NCBI GenBank assembly: GCA_039029935.1
Contig: JBCCFC010000685.1
Coordinates: 1-7,401 of the forward strand
DNA length: 7,401 nt
Direction of reading: 5' to 3'
DNA from: G039029935 sp039029935
Lineage (GTDB): Bacteria; Chloroflexota; Anaerolineae; Caldilineales; Caldilineaceae
Translations under genes and position numbers: made by a program
Notes under the pieces: model-generated
Told to the model about the DNA's origin: nothing
Databases searched by the model: none
Seen by the model: only the letters and a program-made list of their open reading frames with translations
Shown: positions 1 through 5,548 of the stretch, one piece after another
Layout of the letters: each line of letters opens with the position of its first letter
How positions within the stretch are numbered: position 1 is the stretch's first letter

Positions 1-323
1 ATATCGACATTTGGGTATGGATTGATGCTAAGAATGCGCGTCAAATGATAGCCGCACTGGAGCAATTTGGATTTGGTTCATTGGATTTATCGACAGAAGA
101 TTTTATCGTTGAGGATCAAATCATTCAGCTAGGCTACCCACCAAACCGGATTGATTTGATAACCACTCTACCTGGGATTGACTTTGATGAGTGTTATCCA
201 CAACGCTACTCTGTTGAAGTGAGTGATGTTATGGTTAATTTTATAGATTTAGAGAATCTTAAGAAAAACAAACTAGCGTCTGGACGTTTGCAAGACCTAG
301 CTGATCTGGAAAAATTGTCGTAA
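1..323 (+). CDS. Nucleotidyltransferase (DUF6036/AbiEii-like), 3' part only
   Basis: The reading frame is open from base 3 to a TAA at 321-323, so the 5' end lies outside the window and the ATG at 45 is internal. The first visible residues, IDIWVWIDAKNARQM, match the D-x-D metal-binding strand of the nucleotidyltransferase fold (usually tkDlDiWv in this family). Further on come YPPNRIDLITTLPGIDF and the C-terminal KNKLASGRLQDLADLEKL, which are typical of DUF6036-type proteins related to the AbiEii/MNT group. About 106 residues are visible; family members are usually 140-180 aa, so roughly the last two thirds is present. Some relatives are toxin-antitoxin or abortive-infection components, but a partner gene, if any, would be to the left. 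The family call is from sequence resemblance; the exact role is not known. Confidence 0.8.
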   Translation, partial: IDIWVWIDAKNARQMIAALEQFGFGSLDLSTEDFIVEDQIIQLGYPPNRIDLITTLPGIDFDECYPQRYSVEVSDVMVNFIDLENLKKNKLASGRLQDLADLEKLS

Positions 324-349
324 CAGTTATCAACAGTCACTGAAGCAAC

Positions 350-382
350 TTGGGGCAATATCGTGGTGTGACATTGCCCCAA
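350..382 (+). terminator. Hairpin after the nucleotidyltransferase gene
   Basis: TTGGGGCAAT at 350-359 and ATTGCCCCAA at 373-382 form a perfect 10-bp stem with a 13-nt loop, 26 nt after the stop codon. No U-tract follows, so it is either a weak or factor-assisted terminator or an RNA-stabilising 3' hairpin. Position and stem strength support the call; the missing T-run lowers it. Confidence 0.45.
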
Positions 383-649
383 TGACGATTCAACATCGAC
401 TCATCCATCATCAACATCGTGCCAACTGCACCCGCCAACCTCGCCTACACTGTACACAAGCCGCAGCAGCCGATGCAATGAAAGCAGCCAAGCCTATACC
501 CTGCCGTCAATAGTGCCGAACCGCATCATCAACACAAATTTCGCACGTGTTCCGAGCCTTGGCTACGAGGTTGTACAGGCTAGGTCAATAGATGTTTTTT
601 GTAGAATAGGAAAGTACAAAAATCGACCCCGAAATATAGCCCAATTCTG

Positions 650-678
650 GCTGACAAGCTGACGGCTGATTAGCTGAA
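650..678. repeat. Short GCTGA repeat cluster
   Basis: Four copies of GCTGA occur at 650, 658, 665 and 673, spaced 7-8 bp apart. Such low-complexity runs are common in intergenic DNA of some large-genome bacteria. AAGCT at 656-660 can pair with AGCTT at 679-683 just before a T-run, giving a marginal terminator-like fold. No function is claimed. Confidence 0.45.
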
Positions 679-685
679 AGCTTTT

Positions 686-2587
686 TTACACTACATCCCA
701 AACAACACGTTTCAACCCAACGCCGACCACAGCAAATGTCCGCAACTTGAGTGCCGCGCCATACTTGTGCTGGAGTCCCTGCCGATACTGTCGTAGCTGC
801 TTTTTGGCACTCTCCATCTCGTTCTGGATAGACGCAATCTCCAGCAGTTCTGCCATGCTCTTCTCGGCCACCTGTGTGCCTGTCAATGGCTCACCATCCA
901 CAATCACTTGCTTCAGTTTCAAAAATTTGAACTCAAACAAAAAATCATATAACCCCATGTCGCGCATCCCCGGTCGCAACATCATCAACAGATCGCCATA
1001 TTGCTGGATGATAGCTGGCTCTGAATCCATGATATAGATGTTTTTATAATATAGCATAGAGATGAAGATTGTTTTAAGCGTTAGCTCATCAAACTCGCGA
1101 TAATCACGGTTGTCAAAGACCGAGAGCAAATGTTGCTCGATGAAGGTACAGAGCGGCTGTAAGTTGGCATGTGCAAAAAGGTTATCTGCCACAGCTATGG
1201 CTTGAGTGAGCAGCGTCGCATCGTCTTTTGTCATCATCTGCAATGCGCGTTCTGCATAGAGGCGACGTATAACGAGGTTGGGAATCTTGAGCAGTATATC
1301 CCCAACTGGTGTGCGTCCGCTGACTGTTAATACGCCCAGATAAGTCAGCAGAATCGCCATGCTTTTACGTTGTTGCTCTTCTCGGAGTAACTCTTTGATA
1401 CCAAACCGACGACGCAAAGTAGAAACTGTGACAAAGGTTTGACCATCGTCATCCTCCAAGCGATACGGTTCTGCATTTAGCGCATCAACTAACAATCGTC
1501 GTCCGTGTTTATAGCTTGTTAGATAGGCCAACTTGTTGCTATCGGCTTCCAGATTACTGTCCAACATATCCTCTGGATATCCACACGAATCCTGAAACTC
1601 TTCAAAAAAATAAAAAGTCAATGTTGGGTTGTAGACACGAGGAATCTCTTCAATATTTTTATTTGGTATATGTGTGACAAACCGCGAACCGTTATAAAAA
1701 TCGCGCATTTGTTTTAACATCTCTTGGGCGAATTCTGCTTTCGATGCCTGGTCTTGGGCAGTTTGGATCACAGAATCAATCATATGCTCAATTTCGGACT
1801 CATTAAAGCCACAGAGGTCATTGAGGTTCTGTCGCCACGTCACATCTTTAAATGTATTGGGACCACTGGTGATATCATTGAGTACCACAGGAGACACACC
1901 TGTCATAAACACACGCTCTAGCCCAAGACCAGATGCGGCTGTCTTGATGGTCTTGAACAAGGTTCTGAAAAGGCTTTCGCCTGTCACAAGTCGGTTGTAT
2001 TTCTGATTCTGATCCACACTTTTCTGTAGCCATTCCGGATCATTGAGTTTGTCAATGGGATGCATAAACACTTCGTTGGCAAAGTTGTCATACTCATCAA
2101 TAAACAGATAGAGTTTGTGTGGCCCCAGATTGATCTCAGATGTCAATGATTTCCATGACAAAAGCGCACGTTCAGGATGAATATGGACTTCATCTTGCGG
2201 AATAAAATCTTTATATCGACGCAGAAAAATACGAATACTCGCATTCACATAGTCATTCAGATGTCACTCAATCGTTTCCGCAGACCCATGTGCTGGTATC
2301 TCTGAAAAGTCCCAACGCATGGTCAGATATTTGTTATGAAATGGCGTTGGATTTTTGCCAATTGCCAGATGTCCAAAGAGTCGTTCAAAATCGCTCTCAT
2401 GCGCAATGTCATAATAGGTAATCAGTGTTGACAGCCACAAGCTCTTGCCAAAACGACGCGGTCGCATGAAAAGCAATTCCCGTCCCCAATCTTCAAAAAA
2501 CGGGATATGATGGGTTCGGTCAAAATAGAGATATCCTTCGTCAATAATGCCGGGAAAATCACGTCGTCCATATGGAAATTTAATCAT
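686..2587 (-). pseudogene. AAA-ATPase-like / PD-(D/E)XK nuclease protein, split by in-frame TGA
   Basis: Read on the minus strand from ATG 2587, this is one 633-codon frame interrupted by a single TGA at 2266-2264 (codon 108). The N-terminal part has the family opening IKFPYGRRDF and the modified Walker A RPRRFGKSL at residues 42-50. After the stop the same frame continues as HLNDYVNASIRIFLRRY, then the Walker B-like LYLFIDEYDNF and the FMTGVSPVVL segment. The C-terminus (MGLYDFLFEFKFLKLK and the ALKLRTFAVVGVGL region) is the PD-(D/E)XK-type domain usually fused to this ATPase (AAA-ATPase_like plus PDDEXK_9). Homology is continuous across the stop, and CGA (Arg) to TGA is a one-base change. 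Start choice: ATG 2587 has AAGGGAG five bases upstream; a start at 2614 is less likely. Members are common, often multicopy, and of unproven role (possibly defence- or mobility-linked). The downstream piece could start at GTG 2248, but I see no good ribosome site. Inactivation, sequencing error or readthrough are the options. Confidence 0.85.
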
Positions 2588-2592
2588 CCTTG

Positions 2593-2599
2593 CTCCCTT
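2593..2599 (-). promoter_or_regulatory. Ribosome binding site of the ATPase-like gene
   Basis: On the minus strand AAGGGAG precedes ATG 2587 with a 5-nt spacer. It favours this start over the in-frame upstream codon at 2614, which would add nine residues not expected before the conserved IKFPYG opening. Confidence 0.7.
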
Positions 2600-2645
2600 T
2601 ACGCTACAAGCCATAAAAACGTTTGTTCATGCTCGGTTCGTGCTT

Positions 2646-2674
2646 ATTTTAGCTTGTTTTCACACAACGGTCAA
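2646..2674 (-). promoter_or_regulatory. Sigma70-type promoter of the ATPase-like gene
   Basis: On the minus strand TTGACC (2674-2669, 5/6 of consensus) and TAAAAT (2651-2646, 5/6) are separated by exactly 17 bp. Transcription would begin near 2639, giving a leader of about 50 nt to ATG 2587. Two direct copies of GGGCTAAC (2682-2689 and 2692-2699 on the plus strand) lie immediately upstream of the -35 and could be an operator; that is speculation. Confidence 0.65.
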
Positions 2675-2716
2675 GCAAAGAGGGCTAACCCGGGCTAACT
2701 CACTAGATTTTTCATC

Positions 2717-2795
2717 ATTGTGTAATAGTCAAAAAGAGTTTGAACATTCGGCACACTGGTCAAATTGTTCAAGCTGTTGCTGACCATTACACAAT
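2717..2795. repeat. 71-bp palindromic element, copy A
   Basis: The core at 2721-2791 matches 6816-6886 in the same orientation with only two mismatches (2727 and 2774). Its ends are inverted repeats: bases 2717-2731 pair with 2781-2795 over 15 bp with one mismatch. An inner pair, TTGAACA and TGTTCAA, lies inside, so the whole element can fold as one long imperfect hairpin. It carries no gene. Size, terminal inverted repeats and dispersed copies suggest a MITE-like or REP-like non-autonomous element. I see no clear target-site duplication. It sits between the divergent ATPase and IclR genes. Confidence 0.8.
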
Positions 2796-3054
2796 TTCTA
2801 CGTTTGTGCCTGCTTAAATTCTGCTGTCTCCATGATAATAGCGAAGGGTTCCGCGCTTTCTGTCGTTCTCCACCACAATGGTGGGCGTGATGGCTTTGTA
2901 ATTATTACATTGGCTGATATATGTTCAAGCCTAAAGCAGCGGCTAATACCTCTGTGTTAGGTTAGGTATTTGTTACTTCTGCCAAAATCACTTTATTGTT
3001 GTCTCTCGTCGTGCCGCTTCAAGTGTAGGATTTGACTATTTGAAATTTAGCGTA
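2796..3054. other. Intergenic region upstream of the IclR gene
   Basis: No convincing gene is present. Two small dyads are visible: CCACC/GGTGG at 2870-2874 and 2880-2884, and AATACCT/AGGTATT at 2945-2951 and 2964-2970 with a 12-nt loop containing TTAGG twice (2957 and 2962). A 34-codon open stretch on the minus strand ending near 2814 might be a gene relic but matches nothing I recognise. Confidence 0.5.
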
Positions 3055-3083
3055 TTGAATCATGATATATTTGGTTTTATACT
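3055..3083 (+). promoter_or_regulatory. Sigma70-type promoter of the IclR gene
   Basis: TTGAAT (3055-3060, 4/6) and TATACT (3078-3083, 5/6) are separated by 17 bp. The predicted start is near 3090, about 40 nt upstream of ATG 3129. A perfect 8-bp dyad (3096-3122) lies directly after it, consistent with repression of this promoter by a bound regulator. Confidence 0.6.
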
Positions 3084-3095
3084 ATCCTCAAGCAT

Positions 3096-3122
3096 AAATT
3101 AGGGTTACGAACAGCCTAATTT
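3096..3122. promoter_or_regulatory. Candidate operator (dyad) before the IclR gene
   Basis: AAATTAGG at 3096-3103 and CCTAATTT at 3115-3122 form a perfect 8-bp inverted repeat with an 11-bp spacer, itself nearly symmetric (GTTACGAAC). It falls between the predicted transcription start and ATG 3129. IclR-type regulators bind palindromes near their own promoters and many autorepress, so autoregulation is a reasonable inference. A role as an RNA hairpin covering the weak ribosome site is the alternative. Confidence 0.5.
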
Positions 3123-3128
3123 CATAGT

Positions 3129-3974
3129 ATGAAAACCAGCGTTGACATGACTTTCTCAGATGATAACCTAGATGACAAACATGAGATAATTGAGCAAAAA
3201 AATGTCCTTCAATCTGTCGCCCGTGCCTTTGCCATTCTTGAACTACTCAAGGAACATACCAGTGGGTTGTTGCCCAAGCAAGTGTCGCGCGCACTGGAAC
3301 TCAACCTAACCACCTGCTATCATCAGCTTAACACATTGGCCGCGCTGGGGTATGTGCAGCGTGATAGCCAAACGGGTCTGTTTCAACTAAGCGGCAAGAT
3401 CACGTTCCGTCAACGCGGGGCCTATTATTCAGCCGAAGTTGTCAAACTGCTCCGTCCTCAATTGATCAAGTTGCAACGTGCCACTAGAGAAACCGCATAT
3501 CTATCGCTGTGGAATGGAACTGAAATCTATATTAGTGACATTGTGCCCAGCCAGCAAAGTATTCAGGTGAAGCTGCTCGAAATCGGTTACAGCGAGGCCA
3601 ACCATGCGATGGCGGTCGGCAAAGCGGTGTTGGCACAACTGGATTACCCAACTCTGAGTAGCTACATTGAGCAACATGCTCTCGAACCGTATACGGCAAA
3701 AACAATCACGAGTGCCGAACAGTTACTGATGCATTTAGAAGAGGTCGCTGCGCAAGGGTATAGCCTCGACTTGGGTGAACGCTTTGAGGACATCTACTGC
3801 CTGGGTGTGCCGATTTTTGGTGTGGACAACCAGATCGTCGGCTCGATTGGCATTACCACACCGGATTACCGTTTTCAGAGAAATTTTGACCAATTCCTCG
3901 ATTCTCTGCGCTGTGTTGGCTCAACTGCCGAACGAAGTTTGCGGCTTCGCTCGTGTGTCTCTGTCTGCGATTAA
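3129..3974 (+). CDS. IclR family transcriptional regulator
   Basis: A 281-aa cytoplasmic DNA-binding protein. The N-terminal winged helix-turn-helix covers about residues 25-90, beginning with the family hallmark NVLQSVARAFAILELL and with the recognition helix around LNLTTCYHQLNTLAALGYV. The effector-binding domain covers about 105-275, with ANHAMAVGKAVLAQL, GYSLDLGERFEDIYCLGVPIFG (including the usually conserved Cys, C224) and IVGSIGI. IclR proteins sense small acids or aromatics and control neighbouring catabolic genes. No strong Shine-Dalgarno precedes ATG 3129; M7 is an alternative but has none either. The FGE-like gene follows after 8 nt, so the two are probably cotranscribed. A 20-residue acidic extension precedes the HTH. 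The ligand is unknown; the amidohydrolase locus downstream is the most likely target. Confidence 0.92.
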   Translation: MKTSVDMTFSDDNLDDKHEIIEQKNVLQSVARAFAILELLKEHTSGLLPKQVSRALELNLTTCYHQLNTLAALGYVQRDSQTGLFQLSGKITFRQRGAYYSAEVVKLLRPQLIKLQRATRETAYLSLWNGTEIYISDIVPSQQSIQVKLLEIGYSEANHAMAVGKAVLAQLDYPTLSSYIEQHALEPYTAKTITSAEQLLMHLEEVAAQGYSLDLGERFEDIYCLGVPIFGVDNQIVGSIGITTPDYRFQRNFDQFLDSLRCVGSTAERSLRLRSCVSVCD

Positions 3975-3982
3975 CGATAACC

Positions 3983-4702
3983 ATGAACAATACTAAATTC
4001 TGTTCGATCCCAGCCGCCAGCGTCACGGTGGGTGAAGGGAATGACGCACGGGTCGTGGCGATTGCCGGTTTTGAGATTGGACGCTATCCAGTCACCTGGG
4101 CCGAATTTGATGTCTTTGTCGATACAGTCACAGGTAATTCTGAGGAGAGCCTGCAACAGCAACACTTGCATCCACACCAGCATCCACACCACCATCTGCT
4201 GGCGGATCACCCTGCCACACAAATCACATGGCATGATGCCAATGCGTACTGTCGCTGGTTAAGCGAACAGACAGGGGAACATTATCGTCTCCCGACCGAG
4301 GGCGAGTGGGAGTATGCAGCGCGTGGTCATGACGGGCGTAATTTCCCTTGGGGTGACACTTTCCATAAGGATTACTGCAACAATTGGGAAGGGGGTGGCG
4401 GGTTCACCACAGCCGTTGACGCCTTCGCGGAGAATATTAGCCCGTTTGGGGTTTGTGACATGGTTGGCAATGTCTGGGAATGGACGGCAAGTCTGTATGA
4501 CAGTGACGATGATTCAGACACAGGTGATTCGGCTGATGCGTGGCGAACACTACGTGGCGGCTCATGGTACGACACCGATTGGGGTGTCCGCGCCTCACGT
4601 CGTTTTGGCGCACCGCCGAATAGTGCCAGCAACAACGTCGGCTTCCGCATCGTGCGCTACCAAATGCCAAAAGAAATAGGGGACGCGGACAAGAACCAAT
4701 GA
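3983..4702 (+). CDS. FGE-sulfatase (SUMF1/EgtB-fold) domain protein, non-catalytic type
   Basis: A 239-aa protein covering one formylglycine-generating-enzyme-like (C-type-lectin-like) domain. Visible motifs in order: FEIGRYPVTWAEFDVF (30-45), ITWHDANAYCRWLSEQTGEHYRLPTEGEWEYAARG (81-115), FPWGD (121-125), GVCDMVGNVWEWTAS (156-170), LRGGSWYDTDWGVRASRR (190-207) and SASNNVGFRIVRY (214-226). True FGEs have two copper-binding cysteines after the GGS motif; here that stretch has none, so sulfatase maturation is unlikely. Instead residues 61-71 hold a histidine cluster, HLHPHQHPHHH, that may bind metal. An acidic run (DSDDDSDTGD) lies at 173-182. ATG 3983 is preferred over ATG 3953, which overlaps the IclR end; no strong ribosome site is seen, so translational coupling across the 8-nt gap is likely. 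The last residues (from about EIGDADKNQ) are encoded in an inverted repeat. Precise function unknown. Confidence 0.85.
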   Translation: MNNTKFCSIPAASVTVGEGNDARVVAIAGFEIGRYPVTWAEFDVFVDTVTGNSEESLQQQHLHPHQHPHHHLLADHPATQITWHDANAYCRWLSEQTGEHYRLPTEGEWEYAARGHDGRNFPWGDTFHKDYCNNWEGGGGFTTAVDAFAENISPFGVCDMVGNVWEWTASLYDSDDDSDTGDSADAWRTLRGGSWYDTDWGVRASRRFGAPPNSASNNVGFRIVRYQMPKEIGDADKNQ

Positions 4703-4761
4703 AAGTGGAAGACCTCCTAAATCCGTTCTCGTCCATTCTCGTCCGTTCTCGTCCGCGTCCC
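4680..4761 (+). repeat. Long inverted repeat at the end of the FGE-like gene
   Basis: Bases 4680-4696 pair with 4745-4761 over 17 positions with one mismatch (a 16/17 match of the GGGACGCGGAC type arm). The 48-nt loop includes the TGA stop and two further copies of the 3' arm unit. No T-run follows, so it is a poor intrinsic terminator; an attenuator, an mRNA-stabilising hairpin, or the footprint of a small palindromic element are possible. The left arm encodes the C-terminal tail of the FGE-like protein beyond its conserved domain. Confidence 0.7.
4725..4754 (+). repeat. Three tandem 10-bp repeats (GTTCTCGTCC)
   Basis: Units at 4725-4734, 4735-4744 and 4745-4754 are identical except for the first base of the middle unit. 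Each can pair with GGACAAGAAC at 4687-4696, so the left arm has three alternative partners. Copy number may vary by replication slippage, which would change the loop length and stem register. Confidence 0.8.
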
Positions 4762-4805
4762 ATTAACGGCTCCATCTATACCCAATGCTATATATCTTTA
4801 TTCAC

Positions 4806-4812
4806 AAAGGAG
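4806..4812 (+). promoter_or_regulatory. Ribosome binding site of the DUF59 gene
   Basis: AAAGGAG stands 5 nt before ATG 4818. It decides the start against an in-frame ATG at 4785 that would add 11 residues and lacks such a site. Confidence 0.8.
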
Positions 4813-4817
4813 AATGT

Positions 4818-5210
4818 ATGCCAAATCAATCAGAAGTCTATGATGCGCTCGGCAAATGTTACGATCCATGCTGCCGCGAAAGCGAAATCAGTGTAGTGGA
4901 CATGGGTCTAATCGAAAACGTCAACATCGACGACGGCAATGTCAAAATCGACATGGTACTCACCTCTGGCTGGTGTCCATTTGTCGGCAATCTTAATGGC
5001 ATGATTTTGGACGAGGTCGGTCAAATCGAGGGCGTCAACCACGTAGATGTTGAAGTGGTTTGGAACCCGGTTTGGACGATGGACCGGCTCTCTGATTCTG
5101 CACGTGAAAAGCTCACTATTCCGCTTGAACCGTTGCTACCATATCGTGAAGAGCGCATCAAGCGCGAACAACAAAAACAAGCGATAGAGTTAATTGAAAC
5201 GCCTGTCTAA
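4818..5210 (+). CDS. DUF59/MIP18 family metal-sulfur cluster assembly protein
   Basis: A 130-aa cytoplasmic protein of the MIP18/PaaD/SufT-like family (DUF59), which helps mature iron-sulfur or other metal centres. Evidence: the domain opening YDPCCRESEISVVDMGLI (15-32), then VKIDMVLTSGWCPFVGNLN (42-60) with the conserved Cys in the usual TxxxCP position, and HVDVEVVWNPVWTMDRLSDSAREKL (75-99), matching the family's v.wdP.Wt..rLs..ar..l end. The DPCC motif at 16-19 puts two extra adjacent cysteines where many members have DPE; with C14 and C53 they may form a metal site. A charged helical tail covers 108-122. A strong Shine-Dalgarno fixes the start. It sits between the FGE-like gene and the amidohydrolase. 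From memory, DUF59 proteins pair with this amidohydrolase type in actinobacterial propane/THF monooxygenase clusters, so a role in maturing a partner metalloenzyme is inferred. Confidence 0.9.
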   Translation: MPNQSEVYDALGKCYDPCCRESEISVVDMGLIENVNIDDGNVKIDMVLTSGWCPFVGNLNGMILDEVGQIEGVNHVDVEVVWNPVWTMDRLSDSAREKLTIPLEPLLPYREERIKREQQKQAIELIETPV

Positions 5211-5262
5211 TCTCTCCAGTTTAGGGATTGAGCATGATATTATCCATTTTAGGATAAAAAGT

Positions 5263-5291
5263 TTGACACCAATTGGTCTCTATGATATAAT
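5263..5291 (+). promoter_or_regulatory. Perfect consensus sigma70 promoter of the amidohydrolase
   Basis: TTGACA (5263-5268) and TATAAT (5286-5291) are both 6/6 consensus with the optimal 17-bp spacer. The start would be near 5298, leaving a leader of over 200 nt. TTTAGG occurs at 5220, 5248 and 5302, flanking the promoter, and resembles the half-site of the dyad before the IclR gene. Such a strong promoter implies control by a repressor or in the leader RNA, or very high expression. Confidence 0.85.
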
Positions 5292-5297
5292 CAAGGG

Positions 5298-5506
5298 TAA
5301 CTTTAGGCGATAACCAAACCAAAGTTATGCTCTCTAATCACTCCAGATTCGTTGGTTCTTGCAGAAAGGCTGCAAGGTAAAATCTGGACCGTACCAGAGG
5401 GAACTAATCTTTTTAGTCGTCCGGGAGTGGCTACATCGGACGTTAAACGCTCGTGGACAGTATGTAAGACCTCACATGGAGGCTAAGTTGGATGAAGCGA
5501 GTATAA
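5298..5506 (+). promoter_or_regulatory. Candidate structured 5' leader RNA (unassigned)
   Basis: The roughly 210-250-nt leader between the consensus promoter and the amidohydrolase has several local helices: TAACTTT/AAAGTTA (5298-5304 with 5321-5327); CCAGATT/AATCTGG (5343-5349 with 5381-5387) enclosing CTTGCAG/CTGCAAG (5358-5364 with 5370-5376); ACTAA/TTAGT (5403-5407 with 5413-5417); and CGTCCG/CGGACG (5418-5423 with 5437-5442). TCTGG at 5383-5387 can instead pair with CCAGA at 5394-5398, which would break the main stem. The GGAGG at 5478-5482 can pair with CCTC at 5470-5473. AACCAA (5312-5317) is complementary to TTGGTT (5352-5357), a possible loop contact. This pattern suggests a riboswitch, attenuator or protein-binding leader. 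It matches no riboswitch consensus I can recall. Six-base matches can arise by chance; the nested 7-bp stems are the stronger evidence. Confidence 0.5.
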
Positions 5507-5520
5507 TTGAATACTTTTGA
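5478..5520 (+). other. Strong ribosome site followed by micro-ORFs in the leader
   Basis: GGAGG at 5478-5482 is the only strong Shine-Dalgarno before the amidohydrolase, but it points at tiny frames: TTG 5488 gives a 10-codon peptide (MDEASIIEYF, stop at 5518-5520), and ATG 5492 gives MKRV with its TAA at 5504-5506. The second frame is the amidohydrolase frame, stopped and followed at once by TTG 5507. Leader-peptide control or reinitiation is possible; a decayed original start is the alternative. Confidence 0.4.
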
Positions 5521-5548
5521 GTATTTAATTAGTAGCAGAAAATTCATT

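Larger units (their letters stand above)
324..685. other. Intergenic region, no convincing gene
   Basis: This gap lies between two converging genes. I found no long open frame with coding character on either strand. It holds a hairpin just after the nucleotidyltransferase stop (350-382), the octamer CAACATCG twice near 391-420, and a cluster of GCTGA repeats at 650-678 that runs into a T-run at 682-687. The rest looks like unconstrained or decayed sequence. Confidence 0.6.

Noticed and set aside
2264..2266. TGA decoded as an amino acid (recoded or selenocysteine codon)
   Set aside because: The FGE-like gene ends with TGA at 4700-4702, so TGA works as a stop here; no SECIS-like hairpin is evident after 2264, and the position is not a known Cys/Sec site.
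2814..2920. Short minus-strand coding relic containing TPTIVVENDRKRGTLRYYHGD
   Set aside because: It looks somewhat protein-like but is only about 34 codons, has no start or ribosome site, and matches no family I can name.
3983..4702. True formylglycine-generating enzyme or sulfatase-maturation gene
   Set aside because: The active-site cysteines after the GGS motif are missing and no sulfatase gene is in the window.
4725..4754. CRISPR-like array
   Set aside because: The units are 10 bp, contiguous and without spacers; this is a simple tandem repeat.
3971..4775. Long minus-strand and alternative-frame ORFs opposite the FGE-like gene
   Set aside because: They lie on top of a gene with clear family motifs, lack ribosome sites, and have Arg/Cys/His-rich shadow composition. 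The same holds for frames overlapping the ATPase-like and amidohydrolase genes.
5240..5257. Intrinsic terminator after the DUF59 gene (TTATCC/GGATAA)
   Set aside because: The stem is only 6 A/T-rich base pairs and no T-run follows.
5298..5506. Known riboswitch classes (TPP, SAM, FMN, cobalamin, ykkC/guanidine, glycine, purine, T-box)
   Set aside because: None of the conserved core strings I remember for these classes is present in the leader.
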